Source of the DNA: Halomicrococcus gelatinilyticus
GTDB taxonomy: Archaea; Halobacteriota; Halobacteria; Halobacteriales; Haladaptataceae
DNA length: 64,000 bases
Assembly: GCA_024227995.1 (NCBI GenBank)
Contig: CP100465.1
Span: 496,001-560,000, forward strand
Reading direction: 5' to 3'
Positions 1 to 8,040 of this stretch are shown piece after piece (the stretch's first letter is position 1; each line of letters starts with the position of its first letter). The position numbers were made by a program, and so were the translations under genes. The notes beneath the pieces were generated by a model. That model worked only from the letters and a program-made list of their open reading frames with translations. It did no database searches and had not been told where the DNA came from.

Positions 1-680
1 TTCGACTCGCGGTTGGTGATGCGGACGCGCCCGACATCGCCGAGGCTGTCCACGTGCGTGCCGCCGCAGGGACAGTAGTCGAACCCGTCGATCTCGACCA
101 CCCGGAGCGGGTCGACGTGGTCGGGGATGAGGTCGAGCAGCGACCGTCCCTCGTCGACGCGCTCCTCGACCTCGTCCCGCGGTCGTTCTGCCTTGGTAAC
201 CACGAGATCGCTCTCGATGGCCTCGTTCGCCTTCCGTTCGACGGCGCGGACGTCCTCCCCGGAGAAGTCGGCCGGTTCGAAGTCGATCCGGGAGCGGTCG
301 GCGTGGATCTGGTTGCCCGCCGTCTCCGCGCCGTAGTCGTCCAGTACGACCCGCGAGACGACGTGCTGGGCCGTGTGCATCCGCCGGTGGTCCCGGCGTC
401 GCTCCTCGTCGACGTGGCCCTCGACGGCGTCGCCCGGGTCGGGCAGGTCGCCCTCGCGGTTCTCGACGTAGTGCCGGACGTCGCCGTGGTTCGTCCGGAC
501 CTCGACCACGTCCGCGCGTCCGCCGTCCCACTCCAGGACGCCGTGGTCCGCGGGTTGACCGCCGCCCTCCGGATAGAAGTACGTGCCGTCGAGCACGACG
601 AACGCCTCCGTCGCCTCCTCGACCGTCGCCTCGAACGCCGTCACGTCGTCCGCGTCGGGGAGATAGCGTTGTTCGGTCAC
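1..680 (-). CDS. alaX: AlaX-type alanyl-tRNA editing protein (3' end outside window)
   Basis: Stand-alone trans-editing protein expected to hydrolyse mischarged Ser/Gly-tRNA(Ala). The reading frame runs from a GTG at 680 to the window edge, so the C-terminus is missing. It shows the alanyl-tRNA synthetase editing-domain pattern: a YFYPEGGGQPAD-like glycine segment near residue 37, an HTAQH zinc-binding pair in mid-protein, and a CPCGGTH motif near the visible end, which supplies the remaining zinc ligands. The long C-Ala domain of full AlaRS is not visible, but the truncation prevents exclusion of a longer protein. The GTG start is chosen because an A/T box (ATTAAG, 705-710, minus strand) lies 25 nt upstream, fitting a leaderless transcript. 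Family assignment is confident; amino-acid specificity is inferred. Confidence 0.88.
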   Translation of the reverse strand, partial: MTEQRYLPDADDVTAFEATVEEATEAFVVLDGTYFYPEGGGQPADHGVLEWDGGRADVVEVRTNHGDVRHYVENREGDLPDPGDAVEGHVDEERRRDHRRMHTAQHVVSRVVLDDYGAETAGNQIHADRSRIDFEPADFSGEDVRAVERKANEAIESDLVVTKAERPRDEVEERVDEGRSLLDLIPDHVDPLRVVEIDGFDYCPCGGTHVDSLGDVGRVRITNRES

Positions 681-704
681 GGTCGGTGGGAGGTGCGCGA
701 GCGT

Positions 705-710
705 CTTAAT
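705..710 (-). promoter_or_regulatory. TATA-like box for alaX
   Basis: ATTAAG on the minus strand, 25 nt before the GTG start at 680, the spacing typical of leaderless haloarchaeal promoters. Confidence 0.5.
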
Positions 711-797
711 CCATCGGCTGGCGGTAAGTCCATCGGCTGGTGGGAAGCCGGACAGTCCACTGCTGAAGGGTCGCGTACCGTTCGTCGGACGGTCCTG

Positions 798-1853
798 TCA
801 GCGCCGCCGGGAAGCGCGCTCGTCGACGAGCGGCAGGGTCGAAAGCCGAGCGTGTACGAGGTCAGCAACCATGCCGCTGCGCTCGGAGTCCGCCTGGGCG
901 TGCATGTAGGCCTCCTCGACGGCGGCCTGTCCGCCGACCGGAACGTACCGCACCGTGGTCCCGTCCGGGCCGACCTCCAGCAGGAGGGCGGCCTGCGGGA
1001 ACGACGACAGCGCCGGCGCGACCACCTGTCGGACGTCGCCGGCGCACGACACCGCGGGCAGGTGGAGGTGTCCCGAGACGACCAGCGGCGCTCCGTGCCC
1101 CGTCAGCGTCTCGACCAGCGCGTCGGCGTTCCGGAGCGGATACGACGACCGCCAGGACCGGAGGTCGCCGCAGGCGAGGCCGGGGAGATTGTGGTGCATC
1201 ACGACGACCGGCGCGTCGGCCCCCGGGAGCGTCTCGTCGAGCCAGGAAAGCTGGTCGTCCGAAACCGCCCCGTCGTGCGTGTCGTCGAGCGCGCCGTCGG
1301 GCGTCGACGCGCTGTTGAGACCGATGACGTCCACGCCGCCGACGCGTGCGTGGAACGGGAGCCCGGAGGGGGACGAACCGCCAGCAGCGCCCGTCGCACC
1401 CGCCGAGGCGTAGTTCGCGGTGAACGCCGACAGCGGACGGCCGTCGTGGGCGTCGAAGGCCTTCCGCACGTCGTGGTTCCCGGGGACGGCGAACGTCGGA
1501 ACCTCGGCGTCCGCGAGCGTGGCGTCGACTGCTTCGAAGTCGATCCGCGCCCCGTCCTCGGTCAGGTCGCCCGCCAGCACGACCGCGTCGACGTCGCGGG
1601 CCATCGCGTCAGCGAGCACTGTCCGGAGGCGCTCTCGCGTTCGGTGGAACACCTTCCACGTCCCCTCGCGCTCGGTCGAGACGTGCGGGTCGGAGACCAC
1701 GGCGACGGTCGTCGCCGTCGCGGTCCGCGGCCGGTCGAACCGGGCAAGCACCGGCCCCGCGTCGGCGTGGCCGGCCGCTCGTCCGTCGTTCTCGCTGCCA
1801 CGCTCCGGTTCGGTAACGGTCGCGCGCTCGCGTTTCGTCAGGTGTTCGGTCAT
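798..1853 (-). CDS. Calcineurin-like metallophosphoesterase (Icc/CpdA-like)
   Basis: Predicted cytoplasmic dinuclear-metal phosphoesterase. The family's metal-binding motifs occur in order: DPH after a VAVVS strand near residue 55, GDLTEDG, GNHD, MHHN and GHLHLP. The protein is 351 aa from the ATG at 1853. An in-frame ATG further upstream (1916) would add 21 residues, but the region between them carries a TTTATG box about 26 nt before 1853, so 1853 is preferred. The substrate is unknown: Icc/CpdA relatives include cyclic-nucleotide phosphodiesterases, but haloarchaeal members are uncharacterised. It is read leftward towards alaX with a 117-nt gap and a separate promoter for alaX, so co-transcription is unlikely. 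An Ala/Gly/Ser-rich insertion separates the GNHD and HH motifs. Confidence 0.85.
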   Translation of the reverse strand: MTEHLTKRERATVTEPERGSENDGRAAGHADAGPVLARFDRPRTATATTVAVVSDPHVSTEREGTWKVFHRTRERLRTVLADAMARDVDAVVLAGDLTEDGARIDFEAVDATLADAEVPTFAVPGNHDVRKAFDAHDGRPLSAFTANYASAGATGAAGGSSPSGLPFHARVGGVDVIGLNSASTPDGALDDTHDGAVSDDQLSWLDETLPGADAPVVVMHHNLPGLACGDLRSWRSSYPLRNADALVETLTGHGAPLVVSGHLHLPAVSCAGDVRQVVAPALSSFPQAALLLEVGPDGTTVRYVPVGGQAAVEEAYMHAQADSERSGMVADLVHARLSTLPLVDERASRRR

Positions 1854-2029
1854 CCGTTCGGACGAACGAGGGTAGACAGCATAAACCTGCCCCGTAGAAT
1901 ATATAGTTACCACCATAATCTAAATATCTCGGGTCGTTTCGCGGAACTGTTCCTGCAGACGACTGGTCCAGGGAGATAGACGTGTCTGACTGAATTTCAA
2001 TACGGGGGGAAGCGAAGACGACGACGTCG

Positions 2030-2491
2030 ATGAGTACCAGAAACTCGGGTGGGCTCGACGGACCCGTCGCCGACTCCGCCCCAGAGCATCTGAACCGGGG
2101 GCTACAGCTCGCAGGACTGTTCTTCTTCGTGAACGGGATCTATCTCGCGTTCTTCTCGGAGACGCTGGCCACGACGCTGGGCTACTACCTCGTCGTCGTC
2201 GCCGCGAGCGCCGCCGTGGTATCGCGGGTTCGTGAAGTCGGAACGCGACGTCCATCGCACGCAGGTCCGGGGCGGAACTGGACGCTTCCGTCCATCGGAG
2301 ACGCGTCGATGCCGTCGCTGACCAGCGGAACGCTCCGTCGGCGGAGTTCGGGACGCTCGCGGGCAGGGGCCGAACCCCGTCTCGACGGCGGGACCGTCCT
2401 CCGTCGTTGCAGCCGTCTCGCCCACGGGACCGTCGAGCGGATCGTGGCGCTGGTTCCCGCCGTCGACCGCAGCGGTCGCGACCGTCTCTGA
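2030..2491 (+). CDS. Small membrane protein, probably frameshifted after its second TM helix
   Basis: The first ~66 residues look like a genuine haloarchaeal two-helix membrane protein: a short acidic N-terminus, then LQLAGLFFFVNGIYLAFF and a second helix around YYLVVVAASAAVV. A TTTCAATA box sits about 30 nt before the ATG. From about 2215 the frame turns into an Arg/Ser-rich sequence unlike haloarchaeal proteins, whereas the neighbouring + frame reads WYRGFVKSERDVHRT there, a natural-looking extension that stops near 2322. This suggests a single-base indel (real or a sequencing error). No family is recognised. The remainder up to 2600 shows no convincing gene on either strand. Confidence 0.4.
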   Translation: MSTRNSGGLDGPVADSAPEHLNRGLQLAGLFFFVNGIYLAFFSETLATTLGYYLVVVAASAAVVSRVREVGTRRPSHAGPGRNWTLPSIGDASMPSLTSGTLRRRSSGRSRAGAEPRLDGGTVLRRCSRLAHGTVERIVALVPAVDRSGRDRL

Positions 2492-2650
2492 CCTGCCTCA
2501 CGACTTCCTCCACCTCCACGTTCGACACGTTCTCCGACTCCGAACGCGCGTTCTGGCCACGACCATTCCGCCAGTAGGACGTGTTAGAAGACCGTTATCC
2601 GGAGGTTGACCAATCCTAAGGGTTACGTTGCTCACGGTCAACCTACTGTT

Positions 2651-3250
2651 GTGAGCCGCCAACGAGTCATTACCGTACTGCTCGTCGTCGCCGTGCTGCT
2701 GGCTGGCTGCAGCGGGTTCGTCGGCTCGGACGACCCGACGACAGACGCGACCACCACCGCACCGACATCGGCCGATGTCTCGGCGTCGACAGGTACCGCG
2801 ACCACCGGTTCGACGTCCGGTTCGACGACCACCGCCGCACAGACGACCGAGATATGGGTCCGGCCGTCGCCGCCGCGGACGCCGATGCAGGAGAAGCCCT
2901 CCGACCGCATCAGTAACGTCCGTTTCGTCGACAAGACGGCGGTCAACGGCGGCGGATACAGTGACTTCGACGTCGAGGTTACCGCCGACACGCGATTCCC
3001 CAACGCCGACCCCAACAGCGAGGGCGAACCGTACTTCATGGTGAAGATCGAGGACACGTGGGTCACGCGCTACAACGCCGAGTGGGAGCAGCAGGCCAAC
3101 GGCACGTACACGCTCGAAGTACTCCCCGACGCGCTGGACGAGTTCGACGAAGGCACACTGACCGTGAAGGTGTTCCTGCTGGAGGAGGACAAGCAGTACG
3201 CCGACCTCTTCGACACCTGGGAGGGCACTATCGAGTACCGGTCCGGGTAG
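2651..3250 (+). CDS. Secreted lipoprotein, haloarchaeal, unknown function
   Basis: The product is 199 aa. The N-terminus has a short positive segment, a hydrophobic stretch (VITVLLVVAVLLAG) and a lipobox LLAGC, so it is predicted to be exported and lipid-anchored at the Cys. A Thr/Ser/Asp-rich linker of about 45 residues follows, typical of haloarchaeal surface lipoproteins, then a folded acidic domain of roughly 110 residues with no motif I recognise. The GTG at 2651 is preferred to an upstream TTG (2606) because it places the signal peptide directly at the N-terminus. The stop codon abuts the stop of the convergent gene with no base between them. Function unknown. Confidence 0.75.
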   Translation: MSRQRVITVLLVVAVLLAGCSGFVGSDDPTTDATTTAPTSADVSASTGTATTGSTSGSTTTAAQTTEIWVRPSPPRTPMQEKPSDRISNVRFVDKTAVNGGGYSDFDVEVTADTRFPNADPNSEGEPYFMVKIEDTWVTRYNAEWEQQANGTYTLEVLPDALDEFDEGTLTVKVFLLEEDKQYADLFDTWEGTIEYRSG

Positions 3251-4171
3251 TCAGATGAGGTAGTTTCGCACTGCCTCCGAGACGCTGGAGGCACTGAGCT
3301 GGCCGCCGCCGGTGTTGTCGACCAACCCATGTCGTACTTCCCCTTCTGGTGGTACGAACACGCAGTAGGGTTTCTCTGATTCCGGTTCGGGTTCTTCGTA
3401 CCCCCGGATGCGGACCGTCCCCGGTGCTTCGAAGTCCGCGAAGTTCACCCCCAGCAGGAGCGACGCCGCGACGAACCCCTTCACCGGGACCGCGGTCGCG
3501 GTGGCCGACCTGACCGCATCGGTCGTCTGCAGCGTCGACGGGTCCGTTCCCGGAGTCAGGACCACCTCGTCCCGCTTGTGCATCTCCATGACGTCGCTGA
3601 CGACTGTCGCCTCCTGCATGGCTCCAGCGTCGAACCCGTGCTCGTGGGCACCTCCCCGCCAGCACTGCTGGTAGGTGGAGTGATACGCCTCCACCCAGTC
3701 GGTCGCCGGAGCGTGGTACAGCGGTACGAACACGCCCGCTCTCCCCATGGAGACCGACGTTCCGAAGGCGGTGTAGAACCGCACGATCCGTAGATCGTCG
3801 ATTGTTAGGCCGGACGGGTCGAACTCGTCTATGGCTTCGCCGAACAGTCGCGCGAGTCCACCGTCGGCGTCTCGATGCCGCTCGACGGTCTCCTCGGCGT
3901 CGTCCACCGTGAGCGACACCGCGAGCAGATCCCTGATTGCAGACCAGCGATATCCGCTCGGGACGGCGTCGAGGGTCGCGTCCGAACAGACCAGTTCCGC
4001 GACCGTTTCGACGGACGTGTCGCGGCCGTAGTACGATTCTGGTCGCTCGTCCGGAGCGGCGTACTTCTCCGCCGTCGAAGCACTGACCCCTGTGATAGCG
4101 GTCACCAGGTCGTCCGGTTCGATCGACACGCTGGAGCGGAAATCCTCGATCCGATCACGGAGCGCGTTCAT
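3251..4171 (-). CDS. Hypothetical protein, 306 aa, unrecognised
   Basis: An uninterrupted acidic 306-aa frame from an ATG at 4171. Codon use and the lack of low-complexity sequence support a real protein, but I recognise no domain, transmembrane helix or signal peptide. Visible features are a helix-rich N-terminal half (repeated Asp/Glu/Arg segments), a hydrophobic segment VKGFVAASLLLGVNFADF around residue 230, and a C-terminal region with EPEPESEKPYCVFVPPEG. It lies between a convergent lipoprotein gene and tRNA-Gln, a location where accessory genes often sit. The segment is somewhat less GC-rich than its surroundings. It could be part of a small acquired block; no function is proposed. Confidence 0.6.
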   Translation of the reverse strand: MNALRDRIEDFRSSVSIEPDDLVTAITGVSASTAEKYAAPDERPESYYGRDTSVETVAELVCSDATLDAVPSGYRWSAIRDLLAVSLTVDDAEETVERHRDADGGLARLFGEAIDEFDPSGLTIDDLRIVRFYTAFGTSVSMGRAGVFVPLYHAPATDWVEAYHSTYQQCWRGGAHEHGFDAGAMQEATVVSDVMEMHKRDEVVLTPGTDPSTLQTTDAVRSATATAVPVKGFVAASLLLGVNFADFEAPGTVRIRGYEEPEPESEKPYCVFVPPEGEVRHGLVDNTGGGQLSASSVSEAVRNYLI

Positions 4172-4275
4172 GGACAGTACGAGAATCAGAATGACGAGAT
4201 ACCTTCGCCAGGCAAGGAGGAAGTGAAATATTGCGCTTCCGCCCTTCTACTGACGAGCTCATGTCAGAATACTAT

Positions 4276-4347
4276 AGTCCCGGGCGGATTCGAACCGCCG
4301 TCAATGGCTCCAAAGGCCATTATGATTGGCCACTACACCACGGGACT
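4276..4347 (-). tRNA. trnQ: tRNA-Gln (anticodon TTG)
   Basis: Reading the minus strand from 4347, a 7-bp acceptor stem (AGTCCCG with CGGGACT) encloses a D arm, an anticodon stem ATGGC/GCCAT with loop CTTTGGA (anticodon TTG, Gln) and a T arm containing GGTTCGAATCC. It is 72 nt with no encoded CCA and no intron. In archaea this tRNA is charged through Glu-tRNA(Gln) and GatDE/GatCAB. It lies alone between the 306-aa orphan gene and the end of the suf operon. Confidence 0.95.
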
Positions 4348-4469
4348 GCGTCGCAACGAACCGCCCTACGCTGTCGGGGACGCCACCGCGTCGCTAATCC
4401 GCGGACGAACTTGAACGTACCGCAACGCCCGTAGCGAACGAGGATGGCGGTAGCGCGGGGTGAACGGCG

Positions 4470-4898
4470 TCAGTCGGCGCCGCCGCAGTCGCGCAGGAGC
4501 GTGCACATGTCCGCGTCGGCGTCGAAGCAGTCCGGACACTCCGGCTCCCGGTCGATGATGGTGTCGAGTCGCTCGGCGACGGTCTCGTCGACGACGCCCT
4601 CGAGTTGGCGAGCCTCGGCGCGGAACTCCTCGACGTCGAGGACGTTCGCGAGGAAGCGCTCGAGGATGCAGTAGGTCTGGAGCGCGTCGCGGGCGCGGGT
4701 CCGACCCTCGTCCGTGAGCGTCGCGCCCTTGTACTTCTCGTGCTCGACCAGCCCGCGGTCCTGGAGCTTGCCGATCATCTCGTTGACGCTGGCCGGACTG
4801 ACCTCGAGTCGGTCGGCGAGCTGACCGGTAGCGGCCGGTCCGTCGTCGATCCGCTGGACGAGGAAGATTGCCTTCAGGTACTGGTCTGCCGTGTTCAT
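4470..4898 (-). CDS. sirR: DtxR/MntR-family metal-dependent repressor (SirR)
   Basis: The 142-aa protein has an N-terminal winged helix (TADQYLKAIFLVQRI, then VSPASVNEMIGKLQDRGLVEHEKYKGATLTDEG) followed by the DtxR dimerisation/metal-binding helices and a Cys-rich tail (CPDCFDADADMC). There is no SH3-like third domain, as in MntR and archaeal SirR/Idr proteins. It is the last gene of the suf operon; its ATG overlaps the stop of the ferritin-like gene by 4 nt. By family it should bind Fe(II) or Mn(II) and repress its targets when metal is plentiful. A DtxR-box-like palindrome at the start of this operon (8946-8959) suggests autoregulation together with the iron-sulfur genes; this is inference. 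Confidence 0.9.
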   Translation of the reverse strand: MNTADQYLKAIFLVQRIDDGPAATGQLADRLEVSPASVNEMIGKLQDRGLVEHEKYKGATLTDEGRTRARDALQTYCILERFLANVLDVEEFRAEARQLEGVVDETVAERLDTIIDREPECPDCFDADADMCTLLRDCGGAD

Positions 4899-5395
4899 GC
4901 GCTCTCCTCCATTATCTCGGTTACCTCCTCGACGCCCTCCGCCTCCTCCTCGCGGATGGATTCGAGGGTGGACAGGAGACGCTGCCGGTCGAGGTCGAAC
5001 GAAGCGTCACTGGCTTCGACGGCCCGGATGAGGTCGTCGTAGAACTTGTACGCCGTCTCCTCGCCGTGCAACTGGTCGTAGAGGATGCTGTCGAAGTCGT
5101 CCGGGCCGGTCCCGGCGAACTGTTCGCCGACCAGCGCCTCGACGTCCTCGAACGGCACGGTGTCGGCGTCGAGTTCGTCGATGAGCGACTCCAGGCGCTC
5201 GCGGTGCTCGGCGGACTCCTCGCGCGCCTCGGAGAGGAGGTCGCGGACGTCGTCGTGGAGTTCGTCGCGCTCCTCCGAGGAGAGCGACTCGTAGTGGCGG
5301 GCGGCGCGCGCCTCGACCACCTCTTCGAGCACCACGCCGATCTGGAGCAGGCGAGCGAGTTGGTGATCGGTCGAGACGCGTTGGCCGACCGACAT
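4895..5395 (-). CDS. Ferritin-like/rubrerythrin-type protein in the suf operon
   Basis: This 166-aa, almost wholly helical and acidic protein has Glu- and His-bearing helices spaced as in ferritin-like four-helix bundles (LEEVVEARAARHYE; SAEHRERLESLI; LHGEETAYKFYDDL). It probably binds a di-iron centre, but the ligands cannot be assigned with certainty. The ATG at 5395 starts 2 nt after the sufD stop and the gene overlaps sirR by 4 nt, so it is clearly a member of the operon. The context (iron-sulfur assembly plus iron-type repressor) argues for iron handling or storage during cluster assembly. An alternative is a generic helical stress protein. Confidence 0.8.
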   Translation of the reverse strand: MSVGQRVSTDHQLARLLQIGVVLEEVVEARAARHYESLSSEERDELHDDVRDLLSEAREESAEHRERLESLIDELDADTVPFEDVEALVGEQFAGTGPDDFDSILYDQLHGEETAYKFYDDLIRAVEASDASFDLDRQRLLSTLESIREEEAEGVEEVTEIMEESA

Positions 5396-5397
5396 CC

Positions 5398-6609
5398 TTA
5401 CGCTCGGAGACGCTCGCTGATCTTCGTCTCCAGGTCCTCGCGGAGTTCCTCGACCTCGACCTCCTCGAGGACGGGAACGAAGAACCCTTCGACGAGCATG
5501 TTCTTCGCGCTCTCGTCGTCGACGCCGCGGGAGGTCATGTAGAACAGGTCCTCCCTGTCGATCTGGCCGACCGTCGCGGAGTGGCTGGCCTCGGTGTCGT
5601 GGTTGTTGATGATGAGCTTCGGCGAGGCGTCGGCCTCGCTGTCGTCCGAGAGCATCAGCGTGTTCTCGCGCTGGTAGGAGTTGGTGTCCCACGCCTCGGT
5701 GCCGACGTCCTGGACGCCCTCGTACACCGAGCGAGCGGTGTCGGAGAGGACGCCGCGGGTGACGAGGTCGGCCGTCGTGTGGGCCGCCTGGTGCCAGACG
5801 CGCGCCGCGATGTCGAAGTGCTGGTCGTCGTGGCCGAAGAACGCACCGACGGTCTTGGTCTCCGAGCCCTCGCCGTCGAGGTCGGTCTCGACGCTGGACT
5901 TGGTGAGCCGCGAGCCGAGGTTGCCCTCGACCCAGTTGACCGTCGCGTAGTCGGCGGTCGACCCGCGCTTGAGCGTGTAGTTGTACGTGTCCTCGTCGAG
6001 TTCCTGCAGCGAGCCGTACTGGACGTGGCTGTTCTCGCCGGCGGCGACCTCGACGAGGCCGCTGTAGTAGCGCTCGCCCTCGACGTCCTCACCAGAGGAC
6101 TGCCGTTCGAGGATGGTGACCGACGAGGACTGCTCGGTGACGACGAGCGTGTAGTTGAACAGCGACTGGCTGTTCATCGTCGTCCGGATGGTGACGTCCT
6201 CGGCGTCGACGCCCTCGGGGACGTAGACGAGCGTCCCCGTGCTGAACAGCGCCGTCGAGAGCGCGGTGAGGTAGTTCTCCTGCGGGTCGAGGACGGTACC
6301 GAACTGCTCGCGGACGACGTCCTCGTACTCGTCGAGGGCGTCTGCGATGGGCAGCACCTCGACCTCGTCGGGACCGACCTGGTCCTTCTCCTCGGCCGCG
6401 TTCAGCGGGTCGACGAAGTCCTCGTAGTCGAGTGCGTCGAGGTTCGTCCAGTCGCGGCCGGGCGTCCGGATGACCTCGGGCATGTCGAGGTCGTCGAGCG
6501 CGTCGAGCGCGTCGAGACGCGCCTCCAGTAGCCACTCCGGTTCGTCCAGTTCGTCCGAGATCTGGCGGACGGTCTCCTCCGAGATGGTTCGGTGTACCTG
6601 CGTGCTCAT
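5398..6609 (-). CDS. sufD: SufD, iron-sulfur scaffold subunit
   Basis: The 403-aa SufB/SufD-family protein partners SufB and SufC in the SufBC2D scaffold that builds Fe-S clusters in the cytoplasm. The C-terminal half carries the right-handed beta-helix core typical of the family, with conserved pieces such as FFGHDDQHFDI, NNHDTEASHSATVGQI and LFYMTSRGVDDESAKNMLVEGF. It is the SufD-type paralogue: shorter than the neighbouring SufB and with a divergent N-terminus. Its ATG overlaps the sufB stop by 4 nt, and it is followed 2 nt later by the ferritin-like gene, so translational coupling is likely. Confidence 0.93.
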   Translation of the reverse strand: MSTQVHRTISEETVRQISDELDEPEWLLEARLDALDALDDLDMPEVIRTPGRDWTNLDALDYEDFVDPLNAAEEKDQVGPDEVEVLPIADALDEYEDVVREQFGTVLDPQENYLTALSTALFSTGTLVYVPEGVDAEDVTIRTTMNSQSLFNYTLVVTEQSSSVTILERQSSGEDVEGERYYSGLVEVAAGENSHVQYGSLQELDEDTYNYTLKRGSTADYATVNWVEGNLGSRLTKSSVETDLDGEGSETKTVGAFFGHDDQHFDIAARVWHQAAHTTADLVTRGVLSDTARSVYEGVQDVGTEAWDTNSYQRENTLMLSDDSEADASPKLIINNHDTEASHSATVGQIDREDLFYMTSRGVDDESAKNMLVEGFFVPVLEEVEVEELREDLETKISERLRA

Positions 6610-8036
6610 CCGAGGCTTCCCTCCATTTCGAGTTCGATGAGGCGGTTGAGTTCGACCGCGTACTCGATAGGCAGTTCCTCCGTGATGGGTTCGATGAACC
6701 CGGAGACGATCATCTGCTTCGCGTCGTCGTCGTCGAGACCGCGCGACTGGAGGTAGAACACGTCCTCGTCGCCGATCTTGCCGACGGTCGCCTCGTGAGC
6801 GACGTCGACGCGGTCCTCGTTGATCTCCATGTACGGCATCGTGTCCGAGGTGGACTCGTTGTCGAACATGAGCGCGTCACACTCGACCGACGTCGAGGAG
6901 TCCACCGCGCCGTCGCTGATGTGGACGAGGCCGCGGTAGTTGGTGCGGCCGCCGTCCTTGCTGATGGACTTCGACTCGATTGTCGAGTTCGTCTTCGGCG
7001 CGTTGTGGTACACCTTCGCGCCGGTGTCGATGTTCTGGCCCTCGCCGGCGAAGGCGATGGAGATCTGGTTGGCGCTGGCGCCGCGGCCCTTCAGCACCGA
7101 GCAGGGGTACAGCATCGTCGCCTTCGACCCCATGCTGCCGGAGACCCACTCCATGCGGCCGCCAGCCTCGACGAGCGCGCGCTTCGTGTTGAGGTTGTAG
7201 GTGTTCTTCGACCAGTTCTGCACCGTCGAGTACTGGACGTGGGCGTCCTCGCCGACGAACACCTCGACGCCGCCGGAGTGGAGGTTGTGGCTGCCGTACT
7301 TCGGCGCGGAACAGCCCTCGATGTAGTGAACCTCGCTGCCGGGTTCGGCGATGATGAGGGTGTGCTCGAACTGGCCCATGCCCTCGGAGTTCATGCGGAA
7401 GTACGCCTGCACCGGCATCTCGACCGTGACGTCCTCGGGGACGTACACGAACGAGCCACCGGACCAGACCGCGCCGTGTAGCGCCGCGAACTTGTTGTCC
7501 GACGGCGGCACGCAGGAGGTCATGAAGTACTCCTTCACGAGGTCGGGGTGCTCCTGGACGGCCTCGTCCATGTTCATGAAGACGACCCCTTTCTCCTCCC
7601 ACTGCTCCTGCATGTTCTGGTAGACGACCTCGGACTCGTACTGGGCACCGACGCCGGAGAGCGCCTTGCGCTCGGCCTCCGGGATGCCGAGCTTCTCGAA
7701 GGTGTCCTGGATGTCCTCGGGGAGGTCGTCCCAGCTGTCGGCCCCTTCGCGCTTGTCGACGTCGGGGCGGATGTATGGGACGATCTCCTCGATGTCGAGT
7801 TCGGTGAGGTCGGGCTGGCCGGGCCAGTCCGTCGGCAGCGGCATGTTCTGGTAGTGCTCGAGCGCGCGGAGGCGCCGGTCGAGCATCCACTCGGGTTCGT
7901 CCTTGTCCTCGCTGATGAGGCGAACGACCTCCTCGGTCAGGCCCTTGCCGGACCGGACCGCTGCCTGCTCCTCTTTCTTGAACTCGAACCGTTCCTCGGT
8001 GTCTGTCTCTTTGAGATGGTCCTGATCTGAACTCAT
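6606..8036 (-). CDS. sufB: SufB, iron-sulfur scaffold subunit
   Basis: The 476-aa protein has strong SufB features: YQNMQEQWEEKGVVFMNMDE, TSCVPPSDNKFAALHGAVWSGGSFVYVP, an ECDALMF segment and a C-terminal HEATVGKIGDEDVFYLQSRG. SufB is the cluster-assembling subunit and receives sulfur; no SufE/SufS-type sulfur donor gene is present nearby. It lies 4 nt after sufC and overlaps sufD by 4 nt. Length and all conserved blocks are normal for archaeal SufB. Confidence 0.96.
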   Translation of the reverse strand: MSSDQDHLKETDTEERFEFKKEEQAAVRSGKGLTEEVVRLISEDKDEPEWMLDRRLRALEHYQNMPLPTDWPGQPDLTELDIEEIVPYIRPDVDKREGADSWDDLPEDIQDTFEKLGIPEAERKALSGVGAQYESEVVYQNMQEQWEEKGVVFMNMDEAVQEHPDLVKEYFMTSCVPPSDNKFAALHGAVWSGGSFVYVPEDVTVEMPVQAYFRMNSEGMGQFEHTLIIAEPGSEVHYIEGCSAPKYGSHNLHSGGVEVFVGEDAHVQYSTVQNWSKNTYNLNTKRALVEAGGRMEWVSGSMGSKATMLYPCSVLKGRGASANQISIAFAGEGQNIDTGAKVYHNAPKTNSTIESKSISKDGGRTNYRGLVHISDGAVDSSTSVECDALMFDNESTSDTMPYMEINEDRVDVAHEATVGKIGDEDVFYLQSRGLDDDDAKQMIVSGFIEPITEELPIEYAVELNRLIELEMEGSLG

Positions 8037-8040
8037 GGTT

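Noticed and set aside
4250..4360. Integration site with duplicated tRNA end
   Set aside because: Searching by eye for a second copy of the tRNA-Gln 3' end found none, and no integrase is present.
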